A DNA stretch of 64,000 nt from Amycolatopsis dendrobii (lineage in GTDB: Bacteria; Actinomycetota; Actinomycetes; Mycobacteriales; Pseudonocardiaceae). Shown in pieces: positions 52,521 to 62,129 of this stretch. Numbering within the stretch: the stretch's first letter is position 1; each line of letters opens with the position of its first letter. The notes beneath the pieces are model-generated. The model made no database searches, was not told the DNA's origin, and was given only the letters and a program-made list of their open reading frames with translations. The stretch is taken from the NCBI RefSeq assembly GCF_014145675.1, contig NZ_JACGZW010000018.1, positions 1 through 64,000 of the forward strand, written 5' to 3'. A program made the position numbers and the translations under genes.

Positions 52521-53837
52521 ATGCGTTTTCCCGCCATGGTGGCGATCCTGGGGCTGTCCGCCGCATTGGCCGGCGGGTGTGGTTCTTCCTCCGCCGAGGG
52601 CCACCGTCCGGACGGGACGGGCGTGACGATCCGCGTTCCCGCCGACGCGCCGACCATTTCCGCCGCTGTTTCCCTGGCGCGGGCGGGAGATCTCGTGCTC
52701 GTCGCGCCAGGCGAGTACCACGAAACGGTGAAGATCACGACGCCGCGGGTCACGCTGCGCGGCGAAGTGCGGGAGAAAGTTGTCGTCGACGGTCAGTTGA
52801 AGCGCGACAACGGCGTCGTCGTGTCCGCGCCGGGCGTTGCCGTCGAGAACCTGACAGTCCGGAATCACACGCAGAACGGCGTGCTCGTCACCGGTTCGGT
52901 CAAAGCGGCCGACGGGCTGCCGGGGCACGGCGGCGGGTACGACACCGGCGACGAGCCGATCCGGTTCCTCAGTGCGTTCCTGGTCTCGCACGTCACCGCC
53001 ACCCGCAACGGTCTCTACGGAATCTATGCGTTTTCCGCACAGAACGGAGTGATCGAGCAGTCTTACACCTCTGGCGGCGCTGATTCCGGAATCTATGTCG
53101 GCCAATGCCAACCCTGCCGGACGGTGGTGCGGGGCAACGTCGCGGAGCTCAACGCGGTCGGGTTCGAGGGCACGAACGCCAGCGGCGAGATGTACGTCGT
53201 CGGGAACCGGTTCAGCGGCAACCGGGTCGGGGCGACCGCCAACTCCGATCACCAGGAGAAGCTGTTGCCGCAGCAGAACTCCGTGCTCGCCGGAAATCTG
53301 GTCGCGGCCAACGGGCAGGCGGCCACACCGGAGCAGGCCGACGGCGGCTGGGGCATCGGGATCGGCATCGACGGCGGCAGCGGCAACCAGGTGCTGCGCA
53401 ACCGGATCGCCGGGAACCCGAACGCCGGGCTCGTCCTCACCGCGACCCAGGACGTGCCGCCGAAGGACAACCGGATCGCCGGCGACGTCTTCGCGGCGAA
53501 CGGCATCGACGTCGGCTGGACCTTCCCCGGCGCGACCAAGGGCAGCGGAAACTGCCTTGATTCCGGAGCACTGCACACGATTCCGGAAGGACTGCCGACG
53601 AACGCGGCTTGTCCCGCGACTGCCGCCTCGCCCTCGGGAATGTGGACCAGGGCGAAACCGCCTGCGGGAATTCCGTTCACCGAGGTCGCGGCACCGCCGT
53701 CACAGCCGCAGTTTCCGGACGCGCGCACGGCCGGACCTACGGTCGTCCCGGCCATGCCGGAGTTTCCGGACGTCGCGCAGATCCAGGCGCCGGCGGCGTC
53801 GTTGCTGGCGGACCGCGCCTCGGTGACCGCCGAATAG
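52521..53837 (+). CDS. Right-handed beta-helix lipoprotein
   Basis: 438 aa. The signal ends in a lipobox (LAGGC near residue 20), so it is membrane-anchored on the outer face. Residues about 35-340 are a parallel beta-helix (NosD/pectate-lyase-like): APTISAAVSLARAGDLVLVAPGEYHETV followed by repeated V-x-x-N rungs. A Cys pair in GQCQPCR may be bridged. The C-terminal 90 residues are Pro/Ala-rich. No catalytic residues are assigned. Possible carbohydrate binding or copper-enzyme maturation role, unproven. Confidence 0.8.
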   Translation: MRFPAMVAILGLSAALAGGCGSSSAEGHRPDGTGVTIRVPADAPTISAAVSLARAGDLVLVAPGEYHETVKITTPRVTLRGEVREKVVVDGQLKRDNGVVVSAPGVAVENLTVRNHTQNGVLVTGSVKAADGLPGHGGGYDTGDEPIRFLSAFLVSHVTATRNGLYGIYAFSAQNGVIEQSYTSGGADSGIYVGQCQPCRTVVRGNVAELNAVGFEGTNASGEMYVVGNRFSGNRVGATANSDHQEKLLPQQNSVLAGNLVAANGQAATPEQADGGWGIGIGIDGGSGNQVLRNRIAGNPNAGLVLTATQDVPPKDNRIAGDVFAANGIDVGWTFPGATKGSGNCLDSGALHTIPEGLPTNAACPATAASPSGMWTRAKPPAGIPFTEVAAPPSQPQFPDARTAGPTVVPAMPEFPDVAQIQAPAASLLADRASVTAE

Positions 53838-53982
53838 GACTGCGACCTCGCAGGTCGCGGCGGGGCGAACCCAGGCGTGCACCGCATGGGGCTTCTCGGC
53901 AGCTATTGTGCGCGGCCTCGCTACGGCGATGCGCGGCGCCAGCCGGGCTGCGTGGCCTCCCCGGCTCCCGCTGACGTACGCC

Positions 53983-54022
53983 AGGGGAACCCTGAGGAAT
54001 CTGCTTCCCCGAGGATTCCCCT
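53983..54022. repeat. Intergenic hairpin element, copy 2
   Basis: Outer arms AGGGGAA/TTCCCCT, an inner CCT/AGG and a GGAA/TTCC stem around TCTGC. About 35 bases are highly similar to the element at 55-93. It lies 146 bases after the beta-helix gene and may serve as its terminator. The rest of 53838-54215 has no supported gene. Confidence 0.5.
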
Positions 54023-54215
54023 CACGCACCTGCCCACGGGCCCGCACCCATCGAGCGGGAACAGCTTCGCGCACCGCCCGCCACTGCGCCCGCAGGGGTT
54101 TCGCCCCTTGCCAGCCGGCCCGACGCGCGATGCGGAGCCGACCCCCGCGACCAGCCTTGTCAGCCCGTGCTCCGCGCCGGCGAGAAGCCTCGTTCTCGTG
54201 ACCCCCAAGGAAAAC

Positions 54216-54944
54216 TCACCGCGCAGACGGCACCGCAATGATTTCGTGTGCGTCGAAAGAAATAACGACCGGATTCGTCTCCCCCGGGATCGCCGCCTGC
54301 ACCCGGTACATGAGGCCGTCCGCGTCGAGCCAGTACCGGACTTTTCCCGCGCTGCCGGGGCGGTCCCGGGAATCCGGGCCGGTGAAGACGTCGACCGGGT
54401 GTCCGTTCACCTGATCGGCCGCTACCCATTCGGCGCCGTTCTGCGGAAGCAATTGCGCGTTGTCCGGACGGTCGCTGCCGAGGCCGAGAAGAATGGCCAA
54501 TGCGCGGTCCAGCGCGCCCGCGGACGGATTGAGCGGGCGGGCGAACCAGCCGTCCGAAGGCGGTTTCTCCGGAGGCGCATCCGGGACGACGGGCAGCGGC
54601 CGGAGTTCGATCCGGGTGGCCGTCCACCGGATCAGACCATTGCCGGAGTCGTTGCGGCCGTTGCCTTTCAGCACTCCGTAACCGGCCTTGGCACGATAAT
54701 CGGCCGAACCGGTGATCACGAGTTCGCCCGCCGCGCCGGGGACACTGATCGTCACCGCGCGAGCCTGTTTCCGGTAATTGCGGAATCGCGCGATCGCGAG
54801 CCTGCTCGCCTCGTCCGCGGTGACCGCGCGCGGTCCGGAATTCTTCGAACCCGCGGCGGCATACCAGAATATTCCTGCGCCGAGCGCGACTGTCACTGCC
54901 GCGGCGACGACGATCCATCGGCGCGCTATCCGTTTTCCCAGCAC
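54216..54944 (-). CDS. Membrane-anchored extracytoplasmic protein of unknown function
   Basis: About 242 aa. Positive N terminus (GKRIARRW), one transmembrane helix (residues about 10-30), then a soluble outer domain with FRNYRKQARAVTISVPGAAGELVITGSADYRAKAGYG and a C-terminal VRYWLDADGLMYRVQA strand, which resembles lipid-binding LppX/LprG-like or outer-surface sensor folds only loosely. The GTG at 54944 is an estimated start: no good ribosome site is visible, and the frame stays open about 100 bases upstream. Function not recognised. Confidence 0.6.
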   Translation of the reverse strand: MLGKRIARRWIVVAAAVTVALGAGIFWYAAAGSKNSGPRAVTADEASRLAIARFRNYRKQARAVTISVPGAAGELVITGSADYRAKAGYGVLKGNGRNDSGNGLIRWTATRIELRPLPVVPDAPPEKPPSDGWFARPLNPSAGALDRALAILLGLGSDRPDNAQLLPQNGAEWVAADQVNGHPVDVFTGPDSRDRPGSAGKVRYWLDADGLMYRVQAAIPGETNPVVISFDAHEIIAVPSAR

Positions 54945-55088
54945 AGCGAGTGACCGTAGCAGGGTTTTCGATTCACCCGGTCCGTTTATCCCGGTGCCGT
55001 ACCCGGATAGACCGTTTTCTGGTTCACTGTTACAGCTTTGCGGCACGCCGCGCGAGTATTCCGCGCAGAGAACGGAGATCCCGCAGTC

Positions 55089-57593
55089 ATGAACCGAGGT
55101 GGCAGAAGAACGAGTGGCAGATTCCGGCTGGCTCGAACAGCCGCCGCTGCCTTAGTGCTGGGCGGCAGTTCGATGACGGTGACCACTGGCGCCGCCGCTG
55201 CCGCCGGGGACGGCACGCTGACCGTCCAGGTGCTCCGCGATTTCTTCGGCACCGGCATCGTCAACGCCGCCATGGACACCCCGCAGCCGGGCATGTCCGT
55301 GCTGGTCACCGACCCCGCCGGACATCAGGTGCGCGGCCGCACCGACGCGGCGGGCAAGGTCGTGGCGAACCCGGCCGCCCCGCTCGCCGGCGGCCGCTAC
55401 CGCGTCGACGTCTCCGTTCCGGATCCGTATCGCGCGTACTTGCGCGCCGCGCCCGCGTCGACGGAGAAAAACCACTTCGACAGTTTCACGACGTTCGTGG
55501 ATCTGCGGGAGGGCAAAGACGTTGCGGTCGTCACCGGCGTGTGGAACCCGGCCGACCACACCCCGCCCGACGCGCGCTATTACGTTCCGGTGCAAAACCC
55601 GGCGGTGAACAGCGACGGCAGCGCCCCCGATCCGAACAGCCGCGCGCTGGTCGCTTTCGACCGCGCTCTCCGCGGCACCTGCCCGGCCGACTCGGCCTGC
55701 CCGACGGTGCTGAACACCCAGGCGCAGGTCGGCACCACGTGGGGATTGGCGTACGACAAATACCGCGACCGCATTTTCCAGTCGGCCTTCGCGAAACGCT
55801 TCACCACCTACGGCCCCGAAGGCGGCGGCGCGATTTACGCCACGCCGCTCGGCGGCGGCGCGCCCAAGCTGTTCGCGAAAGTCCCGGACGCGGCGGTCAC
55901 CGCACACGGCGCGGTGGACATGCGCAAGGACGAGCATTTCGTGGACGTCCCCGGAAAGGAAAGCCTCGGCGGGATCGCCCTCGCCGAGGACGGCAAAACG
56001 CTGTACGCGGTAAGCCTGGCGACCCGGAACCTGCTCAGTTTCGACGCTACCGGAGCCACCGCGGAACCGGGCAAGACCGTCCCGATCCCGGATCCGGACT
56101 GTGCCGTGCCCGACGACTGGCGGCCGTTCGCGGTCGCCGCGCACGACGCGAAACTGTACGTCGGCGGCGTCTGCTCGGCGGAAAGCACGAAGCGGCGCGA
56201 GGATCTGAAAGCCGTGGTCTACACCTACGACGGCGGGAAGTTCACACCGGTGCTCGAGCACCGTCTCGACTATCTCCGGGGCAATGTCATCGCGGGCTTC
56301 CAGGACGAGGACATGGACCACTGGAATCCATGGGACACCTCGTTCGCGTCGTGGGACAAGTTCGTCAAGCACGGCCCCGGGATCAATCCGCAGCCGGAAC
56401 TGGCGAGCCTGGCGTTCACCCGCGACGGCTCGATGATCCTCGGCTTCCGCGACCGGTTCATGGACGTCTTCGGCTCCGGCATCGACCCGCGTCCGGGGCG
56501 CACCGGGGTCGCGACCGGCATGTCCGGCGGCGACATCACCATGGCCTGCGCGGCGCCCGGCGGCGGGTACGACTGGGAGGGCACCGGGCTCTGCCCGAAC
56601 CACGGCACGCCCGCGACGAACGGCCGCGAACCGGCGGGCACGGTCGAATACTTCCACGGCGATTTCTACGATCCCGACCGCTCCGGAAACGGCCTGCACC
56701 AAGAGGCCGCGCAGGGTTCGGTCGCCTATGTCCCGCAGCAGCAATGGGTGATCAGCACCCAGCTCGACCCGGCACAGCAGGTCAGTTCGGACGGCGTCGG
56801 CTACTACGACGTCGACACCGGCATCGGCCCGGGGCACGACAATCCGAAGCACGGATACGCGTTCGTGGGGCCGGTCAACAGCTTCGGCAAGGCGGGCGGG
56901 CTCGGCGACATCGCCTACCAAGCGGCCAACGCGCCGATCCAGATCGGCAACCTCGTGTGGTTCGACGGCGACCACAACGGCATCCAGGACCCGAACCGCA
57001 CGGACGAGGTCCCGCTCGCGAAGGCGACGGTGAATCTGCTCGACGCCGACGGCAAGAAGGTCGCCAGCACCGAGACCGACAAGGCGGGCGAGTACTATTT
57101 CGGCGGCGTCGGCGCGGAGTACCAGCTGAAGCCGGGCGAGAAGTACACCGTGCAGTTCGACGTCTGCACCGCGGCGACGGACAACGTGCCCGGAACGCCG
57201 CCGGCGACCGACCTGCGGTTCACGCTCCCGGCGGCCGGACCGGACCGGGCGCACGATTCGAACGTCGTGCCGCCGAAGTCCGGACGGCTCTGCGACGGCT
57301 ACGCACCGGTGACCGCTCCCGCCGAGGCGGGCGGGGTCGACCACACCATCGACGCCGGTGTCTACCTTCCGTTGCCGCCGGGACCGCCCGCCTCGTCCGC
57401 GCCACCGGCGACGAGCCCGAACCCGGCTCCCCCGGCGGCCCATCCGCCCGCTCCGGGCGCGACGGACACGGATTCGCTGGCCTCGACCGGGATCCCGCTC
57501 CTGCCGATGCTGCTGATCCTCGGCGGGGCGCTGCTCGCCGGAGGCACGGGCTTCCTGGTGGCGGCCCGCAGAAGGCGGTTCAGGCGGCAGTGA
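55089..57593 (+). CDS. SdrD-B-like surface protein with LASTG sortase signal
   Basis: 834 aa secreted protein. Signal peptide residues 1-40 (twin Arg, hydrophobic, AAAAA). An N-terminal Ig-like segment (50-110), a long beta-propeller-like middle (about 180-590; GGIALAEDGKTLYAV, TMACAAPGGGYDW), then an SdrD-B domain (IQIGNLVWFDGDHNGIQDPNR with Asp/Asn calcium-type motifs). A Pro-rich spacer follows. The C terminus is DSLASTGIPLLPMLLIL plus Arg tail, a class E-type sortase motif with membrane anchor. Probably a cell-wall adhesin or matrix protein. ATG after a GGAG site. Confidence 0.88.
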   Translation: MNRGGRRTSGRFRLARTAAAALVLGGSSMTVTTGAAAAAGDGTLTVQVLRDFFGTGIVNAAMDTPQPGMSVLVTDPAGHQVRGRTDAAGKVVANPAAPLAGGRYRVDVSVPDPYRAYLRAAPASTEKNHFDSFTTFVDLREGKDVAVVTGVWNPADHTPPDARYYVPVQNPAVNSDGSAPDPNSRALVAFDRALRGTCPADSACPTVLNTQAQVGTTWGLAYDKYRDRIFQSAFAKRFTTYGPEGGGAIYATPLGGGAPKLFAKVPDAAVTAHGAVDMRKDEHFVDVPGKESLGGIALAEDGKTLYAVSLATRNLLSFDATGATAEPGKTVPIPDPDCAVPDDWRPFAVAAHDAKLYVGGVCSAESTKRREDLKAVVYTYDGGKFTPVLEHRLDYLRGNVIAGFQDEDMDHWNPWDTSFASWDKFVKHGPGINPQPELASLAFTRDGSMILGFRDRFMDVFGSGIDPRPGRTGVATGMSGGDITMACAAPGGGYDWEGTGLCPNHGTPATNGREPAGTVEYFHGDFYDPDRSGNGLHQEAAQGSVAYVPQQQWVISTQLDPAQQVSSDGVGYYDVDTGIGPGHDNPKHGYAFVGPVNSFGKAGGLGDIAYQAANAPIQIGNLVWFDGDHNGIQDPNRTDEVPLAKATVNLLDADGKKVASTETDKAGEYYFGGVGAEYQLKPGEKYTVQFDVCTAATDNVPGTPPATDLRFTLPAAGPDRAHDSNVVPPKSGRLCDGYAPVTAPAEAGGVDHTIDAGVYLPLPPGPPASSAPPATSPNPAPPAAHPPAPGATDTDSLASTGIPLLPMLLILGGALLAGGTGFLVAARRRRFRRQ

Positions 57594-57598
57594 CGGCG

Positions 57599-57632
57599 AC
57601 CGAGGTCCGCGCCCTCGTGCGGACCTCGGTCA
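57599..57632. terminator. Bidirectional terminator between convergent genes
   Basis: Perfect 13-bp stem GACCGAGGTCCGC/GCGGACCTCGGTC with an 8-base loop. Its right arm overlaps the hydrolase stop codon. Confidence 0.8.
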
Positions 57633-58871
57633 CTGCTGTGCCAGCCAGTCCGCGAGATCGGCCACCACCTTCGCGTCGACATGCCGCGGTTCCCGGTAAC
57701 TGTCCGGAGTGGACGGACCGGTGCCGGGAAAGAACAGGTGGTCGTCCGCCGGATAGACCCGGACCGCGGCATCCGGCAGCCCGGCCCGCCAGCGGGCCAG
57801 GTCGTCTTCGACGGTGACCTGATAATCCCGGCCGCCCTGCAGCACCAGCATCGGCGCCTCCAGCGCCGCAGCGGTCGCGACAGGGTCGTACTCGCGCAAC
57901 TCCAGCCAGTACGACCCGGGATAGCCGAACAGCAACCCCTCCCCCGGCGCCGACGGCGACAATGCCGGATCAGCGACCGCTTCGGCCTGCCGGGCGATCG
58001 GCTCGACAAGCGCTTCGACGTTGGCGTCCAAGGCAGCGAGATGCCGGACCACCCGAACCGCGGCCCGGTGCATCGGCTCGGCGTCAGCCGCCAGCAGAAC
58101 CAGCCCCGCGACCGACGGCTCGGCGACCGCCACGAGCGGCGCGGCCTTCCCGCCCATGCTGTGCCCGGCCACGAACACCCGCGACGCATCGATGCTGCCG
58201 TGCGCCCGCAGAAGCCGGATGGCCGCGACGGCGTGCGGCACGTACTCCGCCGACATCGTGAAGCCAGGCGCGGCCGCCAGCTCGGGACGGGCGTGCGTGA
58301 CCTTGTCGAAGCGCAACACCGCGACGCCGCGAGAAGCCAAGCCCCACGCGAGATCCTTGAGCGGCTTGTTCGGCCCGGCCGTCTCGTCGCGGTCGAAGAT
58401 TCCGCCTCCGCTGAGCAGGACGACGCCCGGCCACGGCCCGTCCCCTCGCGGCACGGTCACCGTCCCCGGCACCGAATGCTCTTCCGCGGAAAGAACGACA
58501 TCTTGCTCGGCGAACGCCGACTCGTCCGCATAGGACGGTTCGGTCCACACCGCAGCGGACGCGAACCGAAGCCCCGCAACGGTTCCCGTCGAGCCGACCG
58601 ACAGCACCACGAGGAATCCGCCCCGCGCGCAGACGACCGGCACCTGAACGCGCGTCAGCCCCGGACCCGCGGGCTCGGCGACCGGTTCGCCGAGCGCGGT
58701 CACCGGACCGTGCTCGCCGACCTGCGCGTTCCACGCCGTTGCCAGCACCGCACCGGGCACCGCCGCCCGCAGCTCCGGCGAGAACCGCGTCTCCACCTCG
58801 TCAAACCGGCCGTCTCTGGCCTGTCCGGCGACAGCCGCCGCCAGTTCGCTCGGCATCATCCCCGCCCCCAT
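57630..58871 (-). CDS. Alpha/beta hydrolase with N-terminal DUF3887-like domain
   Basis: About 413 aa. Residues about 5-110 form a DUF3887-like helical/strand domain (ARDGRFDEVETRFSPELRAAV). Residues 120-413 are a serine hydrolase: VFVAGHSMGGKAAP nucleophile elbow, PMLVLQGGRDYQV with the Asp, and PADDHLFFPG with the His. The family is usually annotated as acyl-CoA thioesterase or dienelactone-type esterase. Divergent from the ArsR-type gene 48 bases away. The inverted repeat at 58874-58890 immediately precedes the ATG, so it is very likely repressed by that regulator. Confidence 0.85.
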   Translation of the reverse strand: MGAGMMPSELAAAVAGQARDGRFDEVETRFSPELRAAVPGAVLATAWNAQVGEHGPVTALGEPVAEPAGPGLTRVQVPVVCARGGFLVVLSVGSTGTVAGLRFASAAVWTEPSYADESAFAEQDVVLSAEEHSVPGTVTVPRGDGPWPGVVLLSGGGIFDRDETAGPNKPLKDLAWGLASRGVAVLRFDKVTHARPELAAAPGFTMSAEYVPHAVAAIRLLRAHGSIDASRVFVAGHSMGGKAAPLVAVAEPSVAGLVLLAADAEPMHRAAVRVVRHLAALDANVEALVEPIARQAEAVADPALSPSAPGEGLLFGYPGSYWLELREYDPVATAAALEAPMLVLQGGRDYQVTVEDDLARWRAGLPDAAVRVYPADDHLFFPGTGPSTPDSYREPRHVDAKVVADLADWLAQQ

Positions 58872-58873
58872 TG

Positions 58874-58890
58874 TTCTCAAGTTATGAGAA
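58874..58890. promoter_or_regulatory. TTCTCA-N5-TGAGAA operator
   Basis: Perfect 6-bp arms between the divergent hydrolase and regulator genes. A third half-site TGAGAAC follows at 58904-58910. Binding here would block both starts; the adjacent ArsR-type protein is the obvious candidate. Confidence 0.65.
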
Positions 58891-58918
58891 TGGTAGCACC
58901 TCGTGAGAACATTCGGGA

Positions 58919-59446
58919 GTGGACGTGTTGACTCTTCTCGGACATCCCGTGCGGCTGCGCATCGTGCACGCGCTGCGCGGCGACCGCGCGCTCACCACCG
59001 CGCAACTGGGCGCGCTGCTCCCGGACGTTTCGAAGGCGACGGTCTACCGTCACGTCGACCTCCTCGCCGACGGCGGCGTCCTCGAGGTGGCCGACGAACA
59101 GCGCGTGCGCGGCGCGGTCGAACGGACCTACCGGCTGCGCAAGGAACGCGCGTCGGTCGACCAGAACGCGATCGCCCGGCTGACCCCGGACGACCACCGG
59201 CGCGGATTCGCCGCCGCGACCGCCGCGCTGGTCGCCGAGTTCGACGCCTACCTGAGCCGGGACGAGGCGGATCCGGTCGAGGATCTCGTCGGCTACCGGC
59301 AGCACGCGGTCTGGCTGGACCGCGACGAACTGCTCGCGATGATCGACGGCATGCGCAAAGCCATCGCGCCCATGCTCGCGAACTCGCCCGCTCCAGGACG
59401 CAGGCGATACCTGCTCAGCCCGATCCTTTTCCCCAGCGAAGACTGA
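58919..59446 (+). CDS. ArsR-type winged-helix regulator
   Basis: 175 aa. Residues 1-75 are a winged helix (VLTLLGHPVRLRIVHALRG, then VSKATVYRHVDLLADGGVLEV). The longer C-terminal half is helical and may bind a ligand. No metal-binding cysteines. The GTG start is set by the reading frame and the GGGAG site just upstream. Expected to repress the divergent hydrolase and itself through TTCTCA-N5-TGAGAA. Confidence 0.85.
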   Translation: MDVLTLLGHPVRLRIVHALRGDRALTTAQLGALLPDVSKATVYRHVDLLADGGVLEVADEQRVRGAVERTYRLRKERASVDQNAIARLTPDDHRRGFAAATAALVAEFDAYLSRDEADPVEDLVGYRQHAVWLDRDELLAMIDGMRKAIAPMLANSPAPGRRRYLLSPILFPSED

Positions 59447-59447
59447 A

Positions 59448-59479
59448 AACCCCCGCCCAGCCGAAGCCGGACGGGGGTT
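59448..59479. terminator. Bidirectional terminator
   Basis: AACCCCCG/CGGGGGTT stem between the convergent regulator and F420 dehydrogenase genes. Confidence 0.7.
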
Positions 59480-59494
59480 CCCGAGAAACAGCAG

Positions 59495-60499
59495 TCAGGA
59501 CAGCGCGCGCAGTCGCGGCAGCACGTCCTCGGCGAACTGCGACAGGTACCGCTCCTGGTCATGGCCGGGGCCGTGGAAGACCAGGTGGTTCAGGCCCGCG
59601 TCAAGATAGGGCTTGATCTGCGCGACCGCCTCGTCCGGGTCGGAAGCGACGATCCACCGCTTCGCGACCTGCTCGATCGGCAGTTCGTCGGCCAGCCGCT
59701 CCATCTCCTCCGCCGAGGACACCGTGTGCTTCTGCTCCGCGCTCAACGACAGCGGAGCCCAGAACCGCGTGTTGGCCAGCGCCTTCTCCGGATCCCGGTC
59801 GTACGACATCTTGATCTCGATCATCCGGTCCACCTTCGACGCGTCCCGCTCACCCGCGGCCGCGCCCTCGGCCATCGCCGGCATCAGCTTCCCGGTGTAG
59901 AGCTCCATGCCCTTGCCCGACGTGCAGATCATCCCGTCGCCCGCGCGGCCCGCGTACTTCGCCACCACCGGGCCCCCGGCGGCGATGTACACCGGCACCG
60001 GACGCTCCGGCCGGTCGTAGATCTTCGCGTTCACCAGCCGGTAGTAGTCGCCCTCGAAATCGACGCTGTCCTTGCTCCACAGCTCCCGCATCAGCCGCAC
60101 CGACTCGCGCAGCCGCGCGAACCGCTCCTTGAACTCCGGCCACTCCCGGCCCGACACCGCGATCTCGTTCAGCGCCTCGCCGGTGCCCGCGCCCAGGATC
60201 ACCCGGTCGTCCGACAGCAGCGCCATCGTCGCGAACGCCTGCGCGATCACCGCCGGGTTGTACCGGAACGTCGGCGTCAGCACACTGGTCCCGATCAGCA
60301 CCCGGCTGGTCCGCTCCGCCACCGCGGGCATCCACGCCAGCGCCCACGGCGCGTGCCCGCCCTCGTGCCGCCACGGCAGGAAATGGTCCGACACCCACAC
60401 CGAGTCCAGCCCCAGCTCCTCGGCCCGCACCGCGAACTCCACCAGCTCGCGAGGCCCGAACTGTTCCGCCGACGCCTTGTACCCGACCTTCAGCTCCAC
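59495..60499 (-). CDS. fgd: F420-dependent glucose-6-phosphate dehydrogenase
   Basis: 334 aa luciferase-like TIM barrel. It oxidises glucose-6-phosphate to the lactone and reduces coenzyme F420. The N terminus ELKVGYKASAEQFGPRELVEFAV is the FGD signature. SVWVSDHFLPWRHEGGHAPWALAW carries the active-site Asp and His-Trp, and VLIGTSVLTPTFRYNPAVIAQAFATM follows. The GTG at 60499 is preferred over 60505 because it gives the family start and leaves a proper GGGAAGG spacing. It supplies F420H2 for enzymes such as the nitroreductase-hemerythrin fusion at 24450. Confidence 0.93.
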   Translation of the reverse strand: MELKVGYKASAEQFGPRELVEFAVRAEELGLDSVWVSDHFLPWRHEGGHAPWALAWMPAVAERTSRVLIGTSVLTPTFRYNPAVIAQAFATMALLSDDRVILGAGTGEALNEIAVSGREWPEFKERFARLRESVRLMRELWSKDSVDFEGDYYRLVNAKIYDRPERPVPVYIAAGGPVVAKYAGRAGDGMICTSGKGMELYTGKLMPAMAEGAAAGERDASKVDRMIEIKMSYDRDPEKALANTRFWAPLSLSAEQKHTVSSAEEMERLADELPIEQVAKRWIVASDPDEAVAQIKPYLDAGLNHLVFHGPGHDQERYLSQFAEDVLPRLRALS

Positions 60500-60592
60500 G
60501 ATCACCCTTCCCCGTCCGCATGAACCACGCAGGATTCCGTGGCACCGTCAACCGTACCCGGATGGGCCTTGCGGAGGCGGGTGTGCTGTCGG

Positions 60593-62013
60593 TCACGGAC
60601 CGGGCTGATCCGCGGCGTTCATCAGGACGAGCGCGGCGGCCTGGCAGCCCGGGCCCTTGTTCGCGCTGGAGGACCACGAACGCGAGTACTGGTCGAAGTC
60701 ATCGCGGGAGCGGGCGCAGGCGGAATCCGCTTGCCTGGTCAGGAAATCCCGGTAGGGCGCGCCGGGCGTCGCGGCGTCCAGTTCGGACAGACCGCGGACG
60801 AGTCCGGCCTTGAAGTACGACCCGTCGTCGGTGCAGCTGCTGCCCTCGCCCGGGTCGTGGACGATGCCGTCGGAGCCGGTGAAGTACGAACCGGTGCGCG
60901 TCGTCGAGCCGGCCACCGCACGGGCGGTGCTGAGCAGGTTCTGATCGCCGGTCACCTTGGACAGCGCGGTGAGACCGGAGACCAGCACGCCCTGGTTGTA
61001 CGTGTAGCGCTGGCCGACCGCGGCGCAACTGGCGCCGTCAACGCCGTCTGCCACCAGGCCGTCAGACCCGATGAGTCCCTTGCCGCGGAACCAATCTCAG
61101 CCTTGCCGCGCGCGGGTCCGGTAGGTCGCGTCGCCGGTCCGGTCGGCGATAGTCGCGTTGACCTGGATGTACAGGCTGTTGGGAGATGGATGCCTTGTAC
61201 GTCAGGCCTTCTTTCCACCGGATGCCGCCGCCGCACTCGCTGGTCCAGAAGGTCTGCATGTGGTCGGCGTCGGCCTTCGCGGCGGCGAGGTAGCGCTGCT
61301 GGCCGGTGCGGTCGTAGGCGTCGAGCCACGCCATCGCCCACCAGCCGGTGTCGTCGGAGAACTCGTTGCGGAACTGGCCGCGGCCCGCGTTGGCATTCTC
61401 GTCGCACGTCGTGGCCATCACGTAGTCGCAGCCAGCCATCCGGCTGACCGAAGCGTTGCGGATCACCGCGGCCAGCGACACGGCGGTGCCCCAGCCGCCG
61501 CCGTTGCGGAAGTAGCCGGTGCCGTTGTCGTAGAGCGCCATCATCGCGGTCGCCGCCGCTTGCGCGTGGTTCGCCGCGTTCCAGCGGGTGCGCGCCCAAG
61601 GGGTGCAAGCGATCGGCCGGTGCCGACGGCGCTGCCGCACGCGCGCAGGGCGCCGACGCCGCGGTTGTTCCAGTCGTCGTTGTTGTACATCTGGGTGCGC
61701 CAGCCGCCGACCCCGGACGGCGCGGTGGTGAACCCGAGCTGCGCGCCGCCGTCCCAGGTCGCGCCGCCGTCGAAGGACCGGTCGAGCCACACCTGATCCC
61801 CGGGCCGCGAGCGGTCGACGACCGCCCAGCCCATCGGGTCGCCGTCGGCGAAGTGCACCTGGAGGACCCGGTCGTCGAGCGCCGTCGTGACCGCGAGCGG
61901 GTCGTCGCAGTGTTTGTGCACACCACGATCTTCGCCGCGGGCTGGGCCGTTTTCGCTTGGACCGGCATGAGCGCTGACATCGTGGTCAAGACCGCCGTGA
62001 GCACGACCCGCAC
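60593..62013 (-). pseudogene. Broken GH76 alpha-1,6-mannanase-like gene
   Basis: Pieces of one GH76 protein occur in order in three frames. They are a signal-like VRVVLTAVLTTMSALMPVQA start near 62013, an N-terminal segment with VQVWLDRSFDG-type strands near 61700-61900, and the barrel core (RWNAANHAQAAATAMMALYD, TGWWAMAWLDAYDRTG) at about 61200-61600. The C-terminal third (YTYNQGVLVSGL) runs to 60593. Frame changes are needed near 61900, 61600 and 61180, and a TGA interrupts the last frame near 61098. Several independent lesions argue for true decay and not a single sequencing error. Confidence 0.8.
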
Positions 62014-62129
62014 CGCTGCCTCCTCGGACCCCGCCCTGTCCCCAGGACGAAGATCCCCGTGCGGTGCGGTGCGGGTCGACGAATGACAAAGACCTGGCTC
62101 GCGAATGCGCCCGGATGCCCCCGGCGCGC

